NCBI RefSeq assembly: GCF_000485595.1
Contig: NW_014577551.1
Span: 108,743-135,170 of the forward strand
Length of the DNA: 26,428 nt
Direction of reading: 5' to 3'
Source of the DNA: Priapulus caudatus
Taxonomy: Eukaryota; Priapulida; Priapulimorpha; Priapulimorphida; Priapulidae
The notes under the pieces were generated by a model. The model was not told the origin of the DNA. It saw only the letters and a program-made list of their open reading frames with translations, and made no database searches. Numbering within the stretch: position 1 is the stretch's first letter; every line of letters begins with the position of its first letter. Shown one piece after another: positions 18,002 through 26,428 of this stretch. The position numbers were made by a program, and so were the translations under genes.

Positions 18002-18299
18002 ACCTACCGTTATTGCTTGAGTAACAGCAACTGTCTAGACTAGAGTAACGATAAACTATATTAGAACCTTCGTATTCACCAAAACGTGCAGGTTTCGAAC
18101 TCGTTCGATTACCACCACCTTTTCGTGTAATCTTGGACCATTTAGTAGTGCCAGCTATATTCCATAGACTTGCACGCCTCTCACACAATCTCGTTGTAGA
18201 TTGTCCGGCGTGCTTTGTGACGTTTGTGTATACATGGTTATGTGACCACAGTTGTGTATGCATCCTGATAGGGGTCGCTCGCTCTCTCGGGTCGTTTGT
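18002..18299. other. intergenic DNA, no gene seen
   Basis: This interval separates the mariner-type MITE from the large hAT-type element. Nothing recognisable in any frame. Confidence 0.5.
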
Positions 18300-19681
18300 G
18301 TTGAAGTTAGGGGTGCACCGGAACTTGGATCCGGCCGGATCCCCAATTTTTCAGAGTTCCGGTTCCGGCCGGAACCCTTCAGGAACAGTCGGTTGGAACC
18401 GGAACTTTTTGCTAATTTTATTTCTGCTACAAGCGTCATCAAGATCAAAAGATCAGTCACTGAATGTAGTTGAGAGTCAATAGAGTCAACTTGCTGACAA
18501 TATAGTGTTAACAACTTCACACTATTCCACCCAAAAAACGCTTGCCACTTGAACATCGGCTGACTAACTGAACTGAACCTAACTGATGTTAGGTGATTTA
18601 CAAGATTTTCTTTTAAAATCAAATACTCTTAGAGCCACAGGAATGGCATCTGTCTGTTAGTTAAAAATAATCGACTAAAACCAGCGATACTGCAACATGC
18701 AGGTTTTGCCACAGAATTCACTCGCGAATAAGATGCCAGAATTATGCACTGTAAGCAGCTGATTCATACACCTAACAACCATCCTGTAATTAGAATTTTG
18801 AGCATTGTCCTACTCGCCTGAGTGAGTGCTAATAATATTTCGTTCAGGCCGAGTGAGTTTGCGCAATACCGGGCCAAAACTGTCAAGTTTATTCCCAGCT
18901 TAAGTTCTGGTTCCGGCCAGGTAGTTCCGGCCGGAACTTTTTTCAAGTTCCGGCTGGTTCTGGACGATCTGCAGCCGGATATCCGCGCGAAGCGCTCAAA
19001 CGCCCCCTCGCGGCGCACTTTTGCAATTTCGCTGCCCTCTTCCCAACGCCAGTACGCCGGTCCTTTCCTAGGGTTAGGTTAAAGCGGCTTTTCGCTCTAA
19101 TCTGCAGTTCTGCCCATTGCACGAGGGATCGCACTACCCAGTTAGGTAGAGACTGGCTAGAAAAGCTCCCAATTCTTTGTTCGCTACTAGGCGCGCTTTC
19201 TTTGCTGTAATAACGGAGTTTTCTGTTCACATTGTAACAATATATAGCGCTGATGCGTAGCGTTGACTGGCTGAGCTTAGAGGATACGATATATAGGAAC
19301 AATAGAACATGTCTTCGCTCTTCGTAATAAATCAGTTTACAGTTAGTTTCATTGTCACTCTATCTGCTATTGTATCTCTGCATAGTTACACTCCTCATCA
19401 AAACTAAAGATTTCAACATGGCGGGCAGAAGTGCCTAAACTGTGAACAGTGGGAAGCTTGAACTGTAAGTGTTCCGTAAGAATTCACGTGAAATTCCGGA
19501 GTGCTCCGACTCGGACGGCCCAAGGATAGAGAACATGAGTCCAATGAAAACCAATGTGCCTCGTACTCGTGATTCTACAGGCACCTATATATATATGATA
19601 TCTAACACGATCCCCAATGCGAGCATCGAATTGTATCGCACACCTACGAATATTCTATTACTACAAGTACATGTTACAATA

Positions 19682-19765
19682 ATTACTAGTAGTACTACTA
19701 GTACTACTAAGTACCAGGACTACTACAGTATACTAGTACTAGTACTAGTTACTACCAGTACCAGG
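19682..19765. repeat. ACTAGT/ACTACT microsatellite
   Basis: Interrupted ACTAGT and TACTAC units inside the hAT-type element, with related scattered words to about 19850. Confidence 0.75.
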
Positions 19766-20169
19766 AGCTAATAATGACAAACTGTGTTACCGGTACTAGT
19801 AAGTTACTAATATTAATAATGACGACTCCTGTTAGTGTTACTAGTACTCCACTAAATATATAATAAAATATAATGCTAACTAAATACGAAAATCTATTTA
19901 CTACCAACTTCTTCATGTTTCTATAGCATAGGCCTACTCTCTTTGACCTATTATTCGCCGAGTTTTCCTGTAAATTCCGTCGAAATCCTCGTCCAACGTA
20001 CGCTGCCGGCTGCCATTGCTCTCAGCGGCGCGACTGTTGCAGCTTACACTAATATATATAGCAGGTAGGAATGCGTGCTGCCAAAATTCGCTCGACGCCA
20101 CTTTATTTGAAACTTTCACAGCACGAATACACATTCAAGACAGCTTCCATCTTTGTTTCTCCTTGAACC

Positions 20170-20615
20170 AACAGTATTCACTTGTTATAAAAACATAATG
20201 TCTCTGTTCGTAACGAGCTGTGTCATGCGAAAATCACACAAAAGACTGACGAAATTCTCAGCTGTTCGCGAACCTTGCCCAGTAATGGAAATGGCTGTCA
20301 GCCGCAACACTGCAACGTTTTTGCAACGTTCCAATGGCGAGGCTCGTACGGGAGTTGGAAAGGCAGTGCGCGCCCTGCGTGCCGCCTATAGCCCATAGAC
20401 TGGCACTCGCTTCCACTCTCGGCTTAGCTTAGTCACTCGATGTGTAATCGAGGTGGGAGTGAGTCCCAGTCTATATAGCCTTTGTCCTTGCAGCCATTTG
20501 CCTTACTGGGCAAGGTTCGCGAACGCGAAAAATTTCGTCAGTCTTCTGTGATTTTGCGTGACACAGCTAGGTTACGAACAGAGACATTATGTTTTATAAC
20601 AAGTGAACACTGTTC
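20170..20615. repeat. nested fold-back inverted repeat inside the hAT-type element
   Basis: The left arm (about 20170-20325) and right arm (about 20477-20615) are inverted copies with small differences, sharing CATAATGTCTCTGTTCGTAA and TTCGCGAACCTTGCCCAGTA. The spacer is itself partly palindromic: ATAGACTGG (from about 20393) pairs with CCAGTCTAT near 20475. This may be a second element that inserted into the hAT-type element. Confidence 0.8.
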
Positions 20616-20665
20616 ACGTCCCAAATGTCTGCCTCTGTGTTCCCCCACTAAAATTGTGGACGGTT

Positions 20666-20732
20666 CGCTGGCAGCTATAGATGCGTGCGCCGGTTCTCAA
20701 GCATTCGGCGCACGGATCCATAGCTGCCAGCG
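20666..20732. repeat. hairpin of 13+ bp stem
   Basis: CGCTGGCAGCTAT (20666-20678) pairs with ATAGCTGCCAGCG (20720-20732), and inner GTGCGCCG/CGGCGCAC extends the stem around a short loop. It lies inside the hAT-type element. Confidence 0.75.
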
Positions 20733-21117
20733 CTGCATACTGTTCGTAGGACGTTCCCGCGGTCGCGTGCGCTTCCGCGGAATTGCGCGCCAAGATCTGC
20801 GCTCAGCACTTCGGTCAAGCACCTTCTTTCGGCAACGCTTCTCTAGTATCCCGTCTCATCTGGTTCCGGCCGGAACTTGAAAAGTTTGATCCGGTGCACC
20901 CCTAGTTGAAGTCAATAAACCGTGATCCAGTCACTGTCATAACAAAGGACTGTTATACTTATAGACAATATATTGAAGTTACAAAACTTACACTCGTTTG
21001 CACCGACAAATTACAAGTTGACATATTTAACAAATCTTGTGACTCGATGTTATTTTCGTTGTGTTACGATGTGTTCATATCCAATTTTATATGCTATAAC
21101 TGCATAAAGTCTTAGTG

Positions 21118-21401
21118 CAGGGTGCGAAATTAACACGAGTCCGGAGTCAAATACTCCCTGATTTATTGTCGGACTCCCTGATTTGACATATATGCAGGAG
21201 TCCGTGTGACTCCCTGAAAATTCTGCTATACTATCTAGTAACTAGTTCGTTCCAGAGCATGGCCTTGCGGAATTATGATAACTTTTCGGCTAACTTTTTG
21301 AAATTCAGGCTACGGACTCCCTCATTTTGCTGCGGACTCCCTCTTTTTGAGGGCAGGGAGTCCGTTGGACACCATTGTTCAAAAGTTCATTTCGACCCCT
21401 G
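21118..21401. mobile_element. 284-bp hAT-like MITE
   Basis: The inverted ends are CAGGGTGCGAAATTAAC and (inward) CAGGGGTCGAAATGAAC. TTAGTG directly flanks both sides (21112-21117 and 21402-21407). Inside, the word GGACTCCCT is repeated several times, some copies inverted. The CAGGG ends suggest hAT kinship, although the visible duplication is six bases and not eight. Confidence 0.7.
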
Positions 21402-21973
21402 TTAGTGTTTTTCAAGTTAGTGTAATCAGTGATATATCCGCTGTGAGGTGAGACTATGTTTCGCTATATTTTATTTGGATTGAGTGTTTCTGAGCAAGAA
21501 TCTCCCAAATATTCTTTTAAAGCAGTAATCATGCAGGCTTGGATGATTAAGTGCTACGAATAGGCTTCATTAAACAGGATCGAATATCAATCTTCACCTG
21601 ACCAGGATAGATCTCGTGAAGGGTTATAAGCTTTGCTTCAACAAAGTGTGTAAGATGAGGTACCCAATTAAATTGAGCCAAAACAACCTCGGAACTATCA
21701 ATCTACTACTAATTTACGAGTTTCCTTTTTGGTATTACGAACCACTAATTTATAACACTATTAACAGTTCGGAAGTGTATATTTGGTTGATTACTCGACT
21801 AGGTATGGTGTAATGCATGTATGTAAGCTAAATACTTGATTATGTGCTTCAGCTGTGTTCCATGTGATTTTTAATGATATGTTAACCAGCATGTTAAAAC
21901 ATCACAACCAAAAATTACCTGCAGGTATCATCCATATAATTCTGTCGCACATTTTTATTTTTAGCTATTATAA
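21402..21973. other. upstream region of ADCK5
   Basis: No gene is recognised. Promoter and 5' UTR of the ADCK5-like gene are expected here. A T-rich tract ending TTTTTAG at 21964, ten bases before the ATG, could be a 3' splice site of a 5' UTR intron. Confidence 0.4.
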
Positions 21974-22221
21974 ATGATGTTGGTGCCAAGCCTACACCAC
22001 TGGCTTGCTAGGTCACAAGTCATAATGAAAGCACCGCTCTGGGCAACTCCTAAGAGACTGCTATCCCAACAACTGACAGTAAAACGCCATGTGCAGAAGA
22101 GAAAAGGCTTGTATGTCTTCATCAGTATTCCCTGTCTAGGGGTGGTCTACTATGCGAGCATGGACACGAAACATAAGCGCCGGCTGAGAGTGACTGCACA
22201 GGGAATGTGGAGGTTTTGGAG
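21974..22221 (+). CDS. ADCK5: ADCK5 coding exon 1
   Basis: Residues 1-82 plus two bases; donor GAG|GTAAGA. It contains the basic leader, the membrane segment (about residues 47-61) and [17 protein letters not shown]. Later in-frame ATGs (for example MKAPLW) cannot be excluded as starts. Confidence 0.82.
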
Positions 22222-25200
22222 GTAAGACACGATATTGAGAAGCAGATCGTCTCCATTGGCACTCACAACTTGGCATGGTCTCTCACCTAATGATGAAATA
22301 AGCTCCCCGTCATTTTTATGTAGAAAATAACAATCCAGCAGCACTGCCGATAAGAGAAGGTACAATCTGAATAGTAGGTATTTGTTGGAATTTTGTAAAA
22401 GAAATAGTGGGCTTAAAGTGATGAAAATTAACACTCGCTCTTCTCATTCTCTCTCTAGTTCTCTTTCTCTTTTACTCTCTCTCAAGCTGATTACCATACC
22501 ACTTGTTTTGCAAAGGCGATATGATGATTTACAGGTCATTTAGAATTGGAATGACTTTATCATTGGACTACTGGTGGTCACTCTATGGTCTTGAGGAGGT
22601 AAGTATGTCATTTGTCTTAAAGGAATGCCAGTTAATAATTAAAATCTGTTCTACCCACCTGCATAAGATCGCAATATTTTATAGAACCCGTTTGTAACCA
22701 AATCTTATATTAATATTTTCTGTTATATTGTAACGATACACACAAGATAAATATTCGTACATAATCCTGTATTTTTAAACACATATCAGCTAAAAAGTGG
22801 CATTTTTATTGACAGTATAGTTAAAGTATAGTATATTTATATTGACAGTATAGTAATGCCAGTTAAAATAAATTAAATCTGGTTCTAAACCGCAGCCTGC
22901 ATAAGAATCGCAGATATTTTATGGAACCCATTGTAACCAATATCTAATATTAATATTGTTTTCTGTTTATATTTGTAACGATACACACAAGATAAATATC
23001 GTACATAATCCTGTATTTTAGGCTCACTCTGACATAGTCCAGATACAGGCATTGTAGAATAGCGCATGATGCGTCGTCGTGCGTCGCGATCGCCGTGCTT
23101 CCGTCGCGCGTCCGTCCGTCGCCGTCCGTCACAGTTGGGCACAAATCTTAAACCGCGAGTCAGCACATACGGTCCAACGATATTAGGGCTGGGGGTAAAT
23201 CCCGAAAACGAAAGTTGGGATGTCGAAGATGGGGGTCAAAGGTCAAAGGCTCAAGAAGGTGTAAACAATAAGGGGAACATTCACTCCTTAATCTTAAAGG
23301 TATAGGCGAGGAAATGCCAGAATTGCCGGCACAAATCTAACATGGCTCGACCTATGGCTTGTGATAGTCGGGTATAATAGCATCATGCGTGAGGAAAAGC
23401 CATCACTGTGCCGAAATTGGAGCGTCACGGTGTTCCAAAGGTCAATGGGCACAGGGCAAGATTTTAGACATTTTCTGGAGGACATGCTCATGACTGGCAG
23501 CAATTGGAAAACTTTTTTGTTTCAGCCGGTGAACCTACCATTTTTATGCGCTTTATTAAAAAACGCATGAATGTGCTTTCCACTGACGGTGCTGAAGAGA
23601 TAAGTGTCTGATAACCCTTTGAGCCCGCTCAGAAGGGAGGCGATTTAAACATGCGATTGTGTTAACTGTTACTGTGTTAGAAAGAATTTGACTGGGCTGG
23701 GTGTGTCTATAGTAGAATCTAGACATACATGCCCTGGATGTATGAGGCTACAATGTCACAGTGAAATTTCAAAAGCTAGTATTGCTTGAAGAAGGTTTAT
23801 GCTCCTTAAATCGTATAATTTCTATGGCATTCTGTACTGTCAGTGTGTTAATATGCCACTGCCAGTGGCCACTGCCAGTCGCATGTGGTGGTGATGTAGT
23901 ATGGTGTAGTTTTTGCCTGTGTTAATTAGGTAACAGGTGGCAGCTCTCTAATTGCAGGGCCCTGTAGGCAGGTTAAACATTGATTTGTTTCTCGAACTCG
24001 CGTTGGCGAGTACCTGTGGTTGTGGAACGCTCCCATTTTACAGTGAATATTCCACACATAACTCTTACTTGGAACAAAGCTTACTTAGGAGATAATGGAT
24101 GAGTTATATATGAGATTCTGTAGTGTACATTATAAATAGTTGGAATAGTCACTTAGCACTCAACATAATTACCCAGGAGTGAGGCTGTGGATTTCCAACA
24201 TTAATTTTCTCATCAAATTTTGGGCACCAAAATAATAGACGCAAATGTGTACGATTCTTGAGCTTATCGGTCCACTAATCACTGGCCTTACCTTGTTTTG
24301 TTTTTGTTTTATAGGGTTAGGGTCACAATGCAACCATAAAACATTAGTTTCGGGCACAGCGATTTGTATCAACCAATGGGATTTGGGAGTTATGCAGAAT
24401 GCAGAAGGTTGCTGAAATGATGTGTACTGCACTGCGTATCTGCATATCTGCGCCTAACAAAGGTGTCACTACGCACAACTTAAATGTTACGTTTATAACC
24501 GTAGCAACAGACCTCAGATGAGCCCAGACGCTCTGCGGCTCTTGTTAACACATATCAGTAAAAAGTGGCATTTTTATTGACAGTATAGTTTCATATTGCC
24601 ATGAAGTTTGGGTTAATAGCTTTTAGACAGCCAGCTTAGAGCAGGCAAGACGATTCCGTATCTATTTCTACGTACAATCACACAGTGTTTTTGCATCCCT
24701 ATTCTTGATAATAATTCTTTCTATGCTCCCAATACACTTTTGGTCATTATTAATGCCGCATACCTTCCATGGGAGCAGTGGAATAAGAGTAGTTGCTTTT
24801 ATTTATTTTAAGTGTAGCGCGAAAGCACCAACCTAGCTTTTCTGTCTACTTAGGACGGTGCGGCTTATGCCAAAGCCATTGCAGAATGCCACAGGCGTGC
24901 TGCAGAAAACATTCTTGCTGGATGCCTGATGAATGGAGGGCTGTACATCAAGCTGGGTCAGGGTCTCGTCTCTATGAACCACATCCTTCCAAAGGAGTAC
25001 GTTGACACATTGGCGGTGCTGCAAGACAAGGCGCTGACCCGACAGGCTGACGAGGTACTGTATACGCTGTATATTTCGCGGTGGTTTATTTTTTGCGAAT
25101 TTCGAAACTTAATTTCGACCCCGAACGCGAAAATAACAACACGCGAAAGTAACAACACGCCGTTCTTCACCGACCGCGAAATTAACCACTCGCGATTTTG

Positions 25201-25694
25201 TCCGTCAAGTCTGAATTCGCGAAAATATCTGTGCGCGAAAAATATGGCGTATACAGTAGTGTGTCGATCGTCGGCACGTGTCTATTCAGTGTGAGAACGT
25301 CTCCGTTACAGTCCAACTCTCCAAACGGTATATAAGGGTCACTCAAGGGAACCCTAAAAAAGTCTTTTATAGACTGAATTATTTTGGTTGAGGTTGTTTC
25401 GTGTGTGGCAGCCATTAAAGCAGAGTGCGGAAAGTGTCTTTTAAGGACAGGCGTTCCTCATTATACAGTGGCGTTGGTGAGTACGCGGGTTTGACAGTAC
25501 GCAAAACGAGGTATACCGAGATCGTTTACCATCAATTCAGCTGTCGGTTCCAGGTTGAGCAACTCTTTCTGGAAGACTTTGGGAAAACTCCGGACGAGAT
25601 GTTCAAGAAGTTTTCAAAAGAGCCAGTCGCGGCAGCTAGTCTTGCGCAGGTGCACTGCGCTGAGACGCACGATGGCAAGCAGGTGGCAGTCAAG
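21974..25694 (+). CDS. ADCK5: ADCK5-type ABC1/UbiB family kinase-like protein, N-terminal part (gene runs off the window)
   Basis: Four coding exons: 21974-22221, 22535-22598, 24854-25054, 25554-25694. They join in frame to 218 codons of an expected roughly 580; the remaining kinase domain lies beyond the right edge. ABC1/UbiB proteins are atypical kinase-like proteins linked to mitochondrial lipid and coenzyme Q metabolism; ADCK5's substrate is unsettled. Seen: a basic N-terminus without early acidic residues (targeting-like), a hydrophobic stretch [35 protein letters not shown] with SLDYWW (human GMGRFGRSLKVG...SLDYWW), [11 protein letters not shown] containing the family KxGQ motif (Lys137-Gln140), the alanine-rich loop AAASLAQVH (197-205), and VAVK with the ATP-site lysine (Lys218) as the last residue of exon 4. 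The assignment to ADCK5 over ADCK1 rests on the YWW segment and on LFLEDF. The two ATGs at 21974 and 21977 are alternative starts. Confidence 0.92.
22436..22490 (+). repeat. pyrimidine-rich CTCT tract
   Basis: About 55 bases of CT-rich sequence in ADCK5 intron 1, ending some 45 bases before the exon 2 acceptor. It may serve as a remote polypyrimidine tract or be simple repeat only. Confidence 0.55.
22535..22598 (+). CDS. ADCK5: ADCK5 coding exon 2 (short)
   Basis: A 64-base exon; acceptor TTTACAG|G, donor GAG|GTAAGT. It encodes [20 protein letters not shown] plus a final E. The SLDYWW core is shared with vertebrate ADCK5. Confidence 0.9.
22624..23020. repeat. 231-bp tandem duplication, second copy split by a transposon
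   Basis: Unit 1 (22624-22854) and unit 2 (22855-23020, continuing at 24548-24595) share AATGCCAGTTAA, AACGATACACACAAGATAAA and TACATAATCCTGTATTTT. In unit 1 the next words are AAACACATATCAG and GTGGCATTTTTATTGACAGT. In unit 2 those words occur only after the 1.5-kb insertion. It lies in ADCK5 intron 2. Confidence 0.85.
23021..24544 (-). mobile_element. 1524-bp copy B of the dispersed transposon family, TTA target duplication
   Basis: Its limits follow from the split tandem unit: TTA at 23018-23020 and again at 24545-24547, with the unoccupied version at 22775-22777. It matches copy A (7272-8120) in the opposite orientation over about 23021-23645 and 24416-24544; the middle 0.77 kb is unique to this copy. 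The extreme ends are not inverted repeats, but GGCTCA.TCTGA-like words lie at one end and about 18 bases inside the other. No transposase frame. A TTA/TAA duplication fits PIF/Harbinger-type insertion, but the ends are atypical. Confidence 0.82.
24854..25054 (+). CDS. ADCK5: ADCK5 coding exon 3 (KxGQ motif)
   Basis: 201 bases, phase 0 at both ends; acceptor TACTTAG|G, donor GAG|GTACTG. It encodes residues 105-171 including [20 protein letters not shown] and [16 protein letters not shown]. The donor is weak (no G at +5), and bases from +4 onward belong to a MITE. Reading through would add about 80 residues before a stop at 25292-25294. Confidence 0.93.
25058..25256. mobile_element. 199-bp mariner-type MITE at the ADCK5 exon 3 donor
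   Basis: CTGTATACGC (25058-25067) is mirrored by GCGTATACAG (25247-25256), and TA flanks both sides (25056-25057, 25257-25258). The interior has repeated CGCGAA/TTCGCG words and is partly palindromic. The left TA is bases +2 and +3 of the intron. Confidence 0.8.
25554..25694 (+). CDS. ADCK5: ADCK5 coding exon 4 (alanine-rich loop and ATP-site lysine)
   Basis: 141 bases, phase 0; acceptor GTTCCAG|G, donor AAG|GTAAAT. It encodes residues 172-218: [28 protein letters not shown] and GKQVAVK. It is the last exon in the window. Confidence 0.93.
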
Positions 25695-26280
25695 GTAAAT
25701 CAAACCCCTACAGGGTCATGAGTCATGCTATAATGCGCGCTCGATCTTTATACTGAACGAACACATCAGAATACGTTTAGAGCGAACGTATTTGCTGCTA
25801 GAGATGAGGAAAATTGGTTAGAGATTAATTAGAGTTATGCTTAATGTCAGTTTCAGATGTTTGCATAGGTTTTCTGAATATGTTACTCGTAATATTCTTT
25901 GAAATTACTCGTGTTAAGCTCGAGGTATAAATCTGGCTTAAAACTGTTATCAACTCAATGTAGTTAGTAAATCAACTAACCTGTTGGTTACAGTTTCCAT
26001 GACCGGTGTATTGGTCTCTCTGTCTTTGCCAAGCTAAGTACAATTTCTTTGACTTGTCACCAGATAGCAGTACTGCCAGTAGGTGACAGGATCTCGACCG
26101 ATGTACATAGATTTATATTAAAATGTAATTACTCACAGTCTTCACGAATGAAATTTCTAAACACTGGACCTTCGGTCCACCAAGCCAGCAAAATTCACTG
26201 GACCGGACTAAATTTTACTGGACCAATATTATTTTGACATTTTTGACAATAAAGAACAAAACAGTAATATCATTTTGTAT
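25695..26280 (+). other. ADCK5 intron 4 (no further exon seen)
   Basis: No continuation of the kinase domain (expected to resume with VQY.D..DRF) was found before the window ends. GTCACC...GGTGAC around 26057-26086 can fold on itself, and TGGACC is repeated between 26166 and 26224. Both resemble transposon debris. Confidence 0.6.
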
Positions 26281-26296
26281 TTTACCTATAATAATA

Positions 26297-26428
26297 CCTT
26301 CTACACACTGCTATGATAACAGTAGTAATACCTATCAAATATACATCACATGCCTTCTACACACTGCTATGATAGCAGTAGTAATACTTATCAAATATAC
26401 ATCACATACCTTCTACACACTGCTATGA
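26297..26428. repeat. 56-bp tandem repeat, cut by the window edge
   Basis: CCTTCTACACACTGCTATGA begins at 26297, 26353 and 26409, a constant period of 56. The copies differ by single bases (ATAACAG/ATAGCAG, CCTATC/CTTATC). Array length is unknown because it continues past the edge. Confidence 0.9.

Larger units (their letters stand above)
18308..20904. mobile_element. 2.6-kb non-autonomous hAT-type transposon
   Basis: A perfect 8-bp duplication GTTGAAGT flanks it (18300-18307 and 20905-20912), and perfect 15-bp inverted ends TAGGGGTGCACCGGA are present. Both features are hallmarks of the hAT superfamily. Palindromic GTTCCGGCCGGAAC words recur near both ends and at about 18900-18945. No frame resembling a hAT transposase is present, so it would need an enzyme from elsewhere. 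Internally it holds a TACTAG-rich microsatellite (19680-19760) and a large fold-back block (20170-20615). Confidence 0.85.

Noticed and set aside
18155-18622. 155-residue frame on the - strand
   Set aside because: It crosses the left end and target duplication of the hAT-type element, so it mixes unrelated sequences.
19405-19430. AACATGGCGGG as a YY1-type promoter element with a short downstream frame
   Set aside because: A single motif match inside the hAT-type element; the frame after it ends after five residues. Not enough to call a promoter.
20482-20880. 132-residue frame in the hAT-type element
   Set aside because: It runs through the arm of an inverted repeat, a hairpin and the terminal CCGGCCGGAACTTG repeats. 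It has no transposase-like motif (no BED finger, no dimerisation block).
26297-26428. CRISPR-like array
   Set aside because: The units are directly tandem with no variable spacers, and the window is animal nuclear DNA.

Overview
The window looks like nuclear DNA from an invertebrate animal; I cannot name the species. The evidence is three recognisable animal genes, two of them split by ordinary GT-AG introns of 0.28 to 2.3 kb, an AT-rich background full of microsatellites, and many cut-and-paste DNA transposons with clear inverted ends and target-site duplications. Nothing suggests bacterial, organellar or viral DNA.

Layout. (1) 593-1288, + strand: a complete, intronless LYPLAL1-like serine hydrolase of 231 residues with its Ser/Asp/His triad. 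(2) 1289-5091: about 3.8 kb with no gene I can support. (3) 5092-13091, - strand: a complete ABHD2 orthologue that I assembled from eight coding exons. They join in frame to 413 codons plus a stop, all junctions are GT-AG, and the whole aligns with vertebrate ABHD2. Its introns carry several MITEs, a CAG/CTG repeat, minisatellites and an 849-bp transposon copy. (4) 13.1-21.9 kb: a transposon-dense stretch between two divergently transcribed genes. It holds a 274-bp near-perfect palindrome, an element with long inverted repeats and a 10-bp target duplication whose core is an 867-base assembly gap, a nested pair of elements each with a 9-bp target duplication, a mariner-type MITE, a 2.6-kb hAT-type element and a small hAT-like MITE. 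(5) 21974-25694 and beyond, + strand: the first four coding exons (218 codons) of an ADCK5-type ABC1/UbiB kinase-like gene. The rest of the gene lies past the right edge.

The three genes do not form a pathway. LYPLAL1 and ABHD2 are both alpha/beta hydrolases, but of different subfamilies, and ADCK5 is a predicted mitochondrial kinase-like protein. LYPLAL1 and ABHD2 are convergent; ABHD2 and ADCK5 are divergent.

The strongest second-look items concern mobile DNA. A TA-flanked MITE sits across the splice donor of ADCK5 exon 3. A 1.5-kb element has split one copy of a tandem duplication while the other copy preserves the empty site, and a deleted inverted copy of it lies in ABHD2. Three insertions with long inverted repeats and 9-10 bp duplications lie within 2.5 kb. 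An intronic tract of 39 leucine codons is in frame with ABHD2 exon 4. I found no convincing novel multi-gene system.
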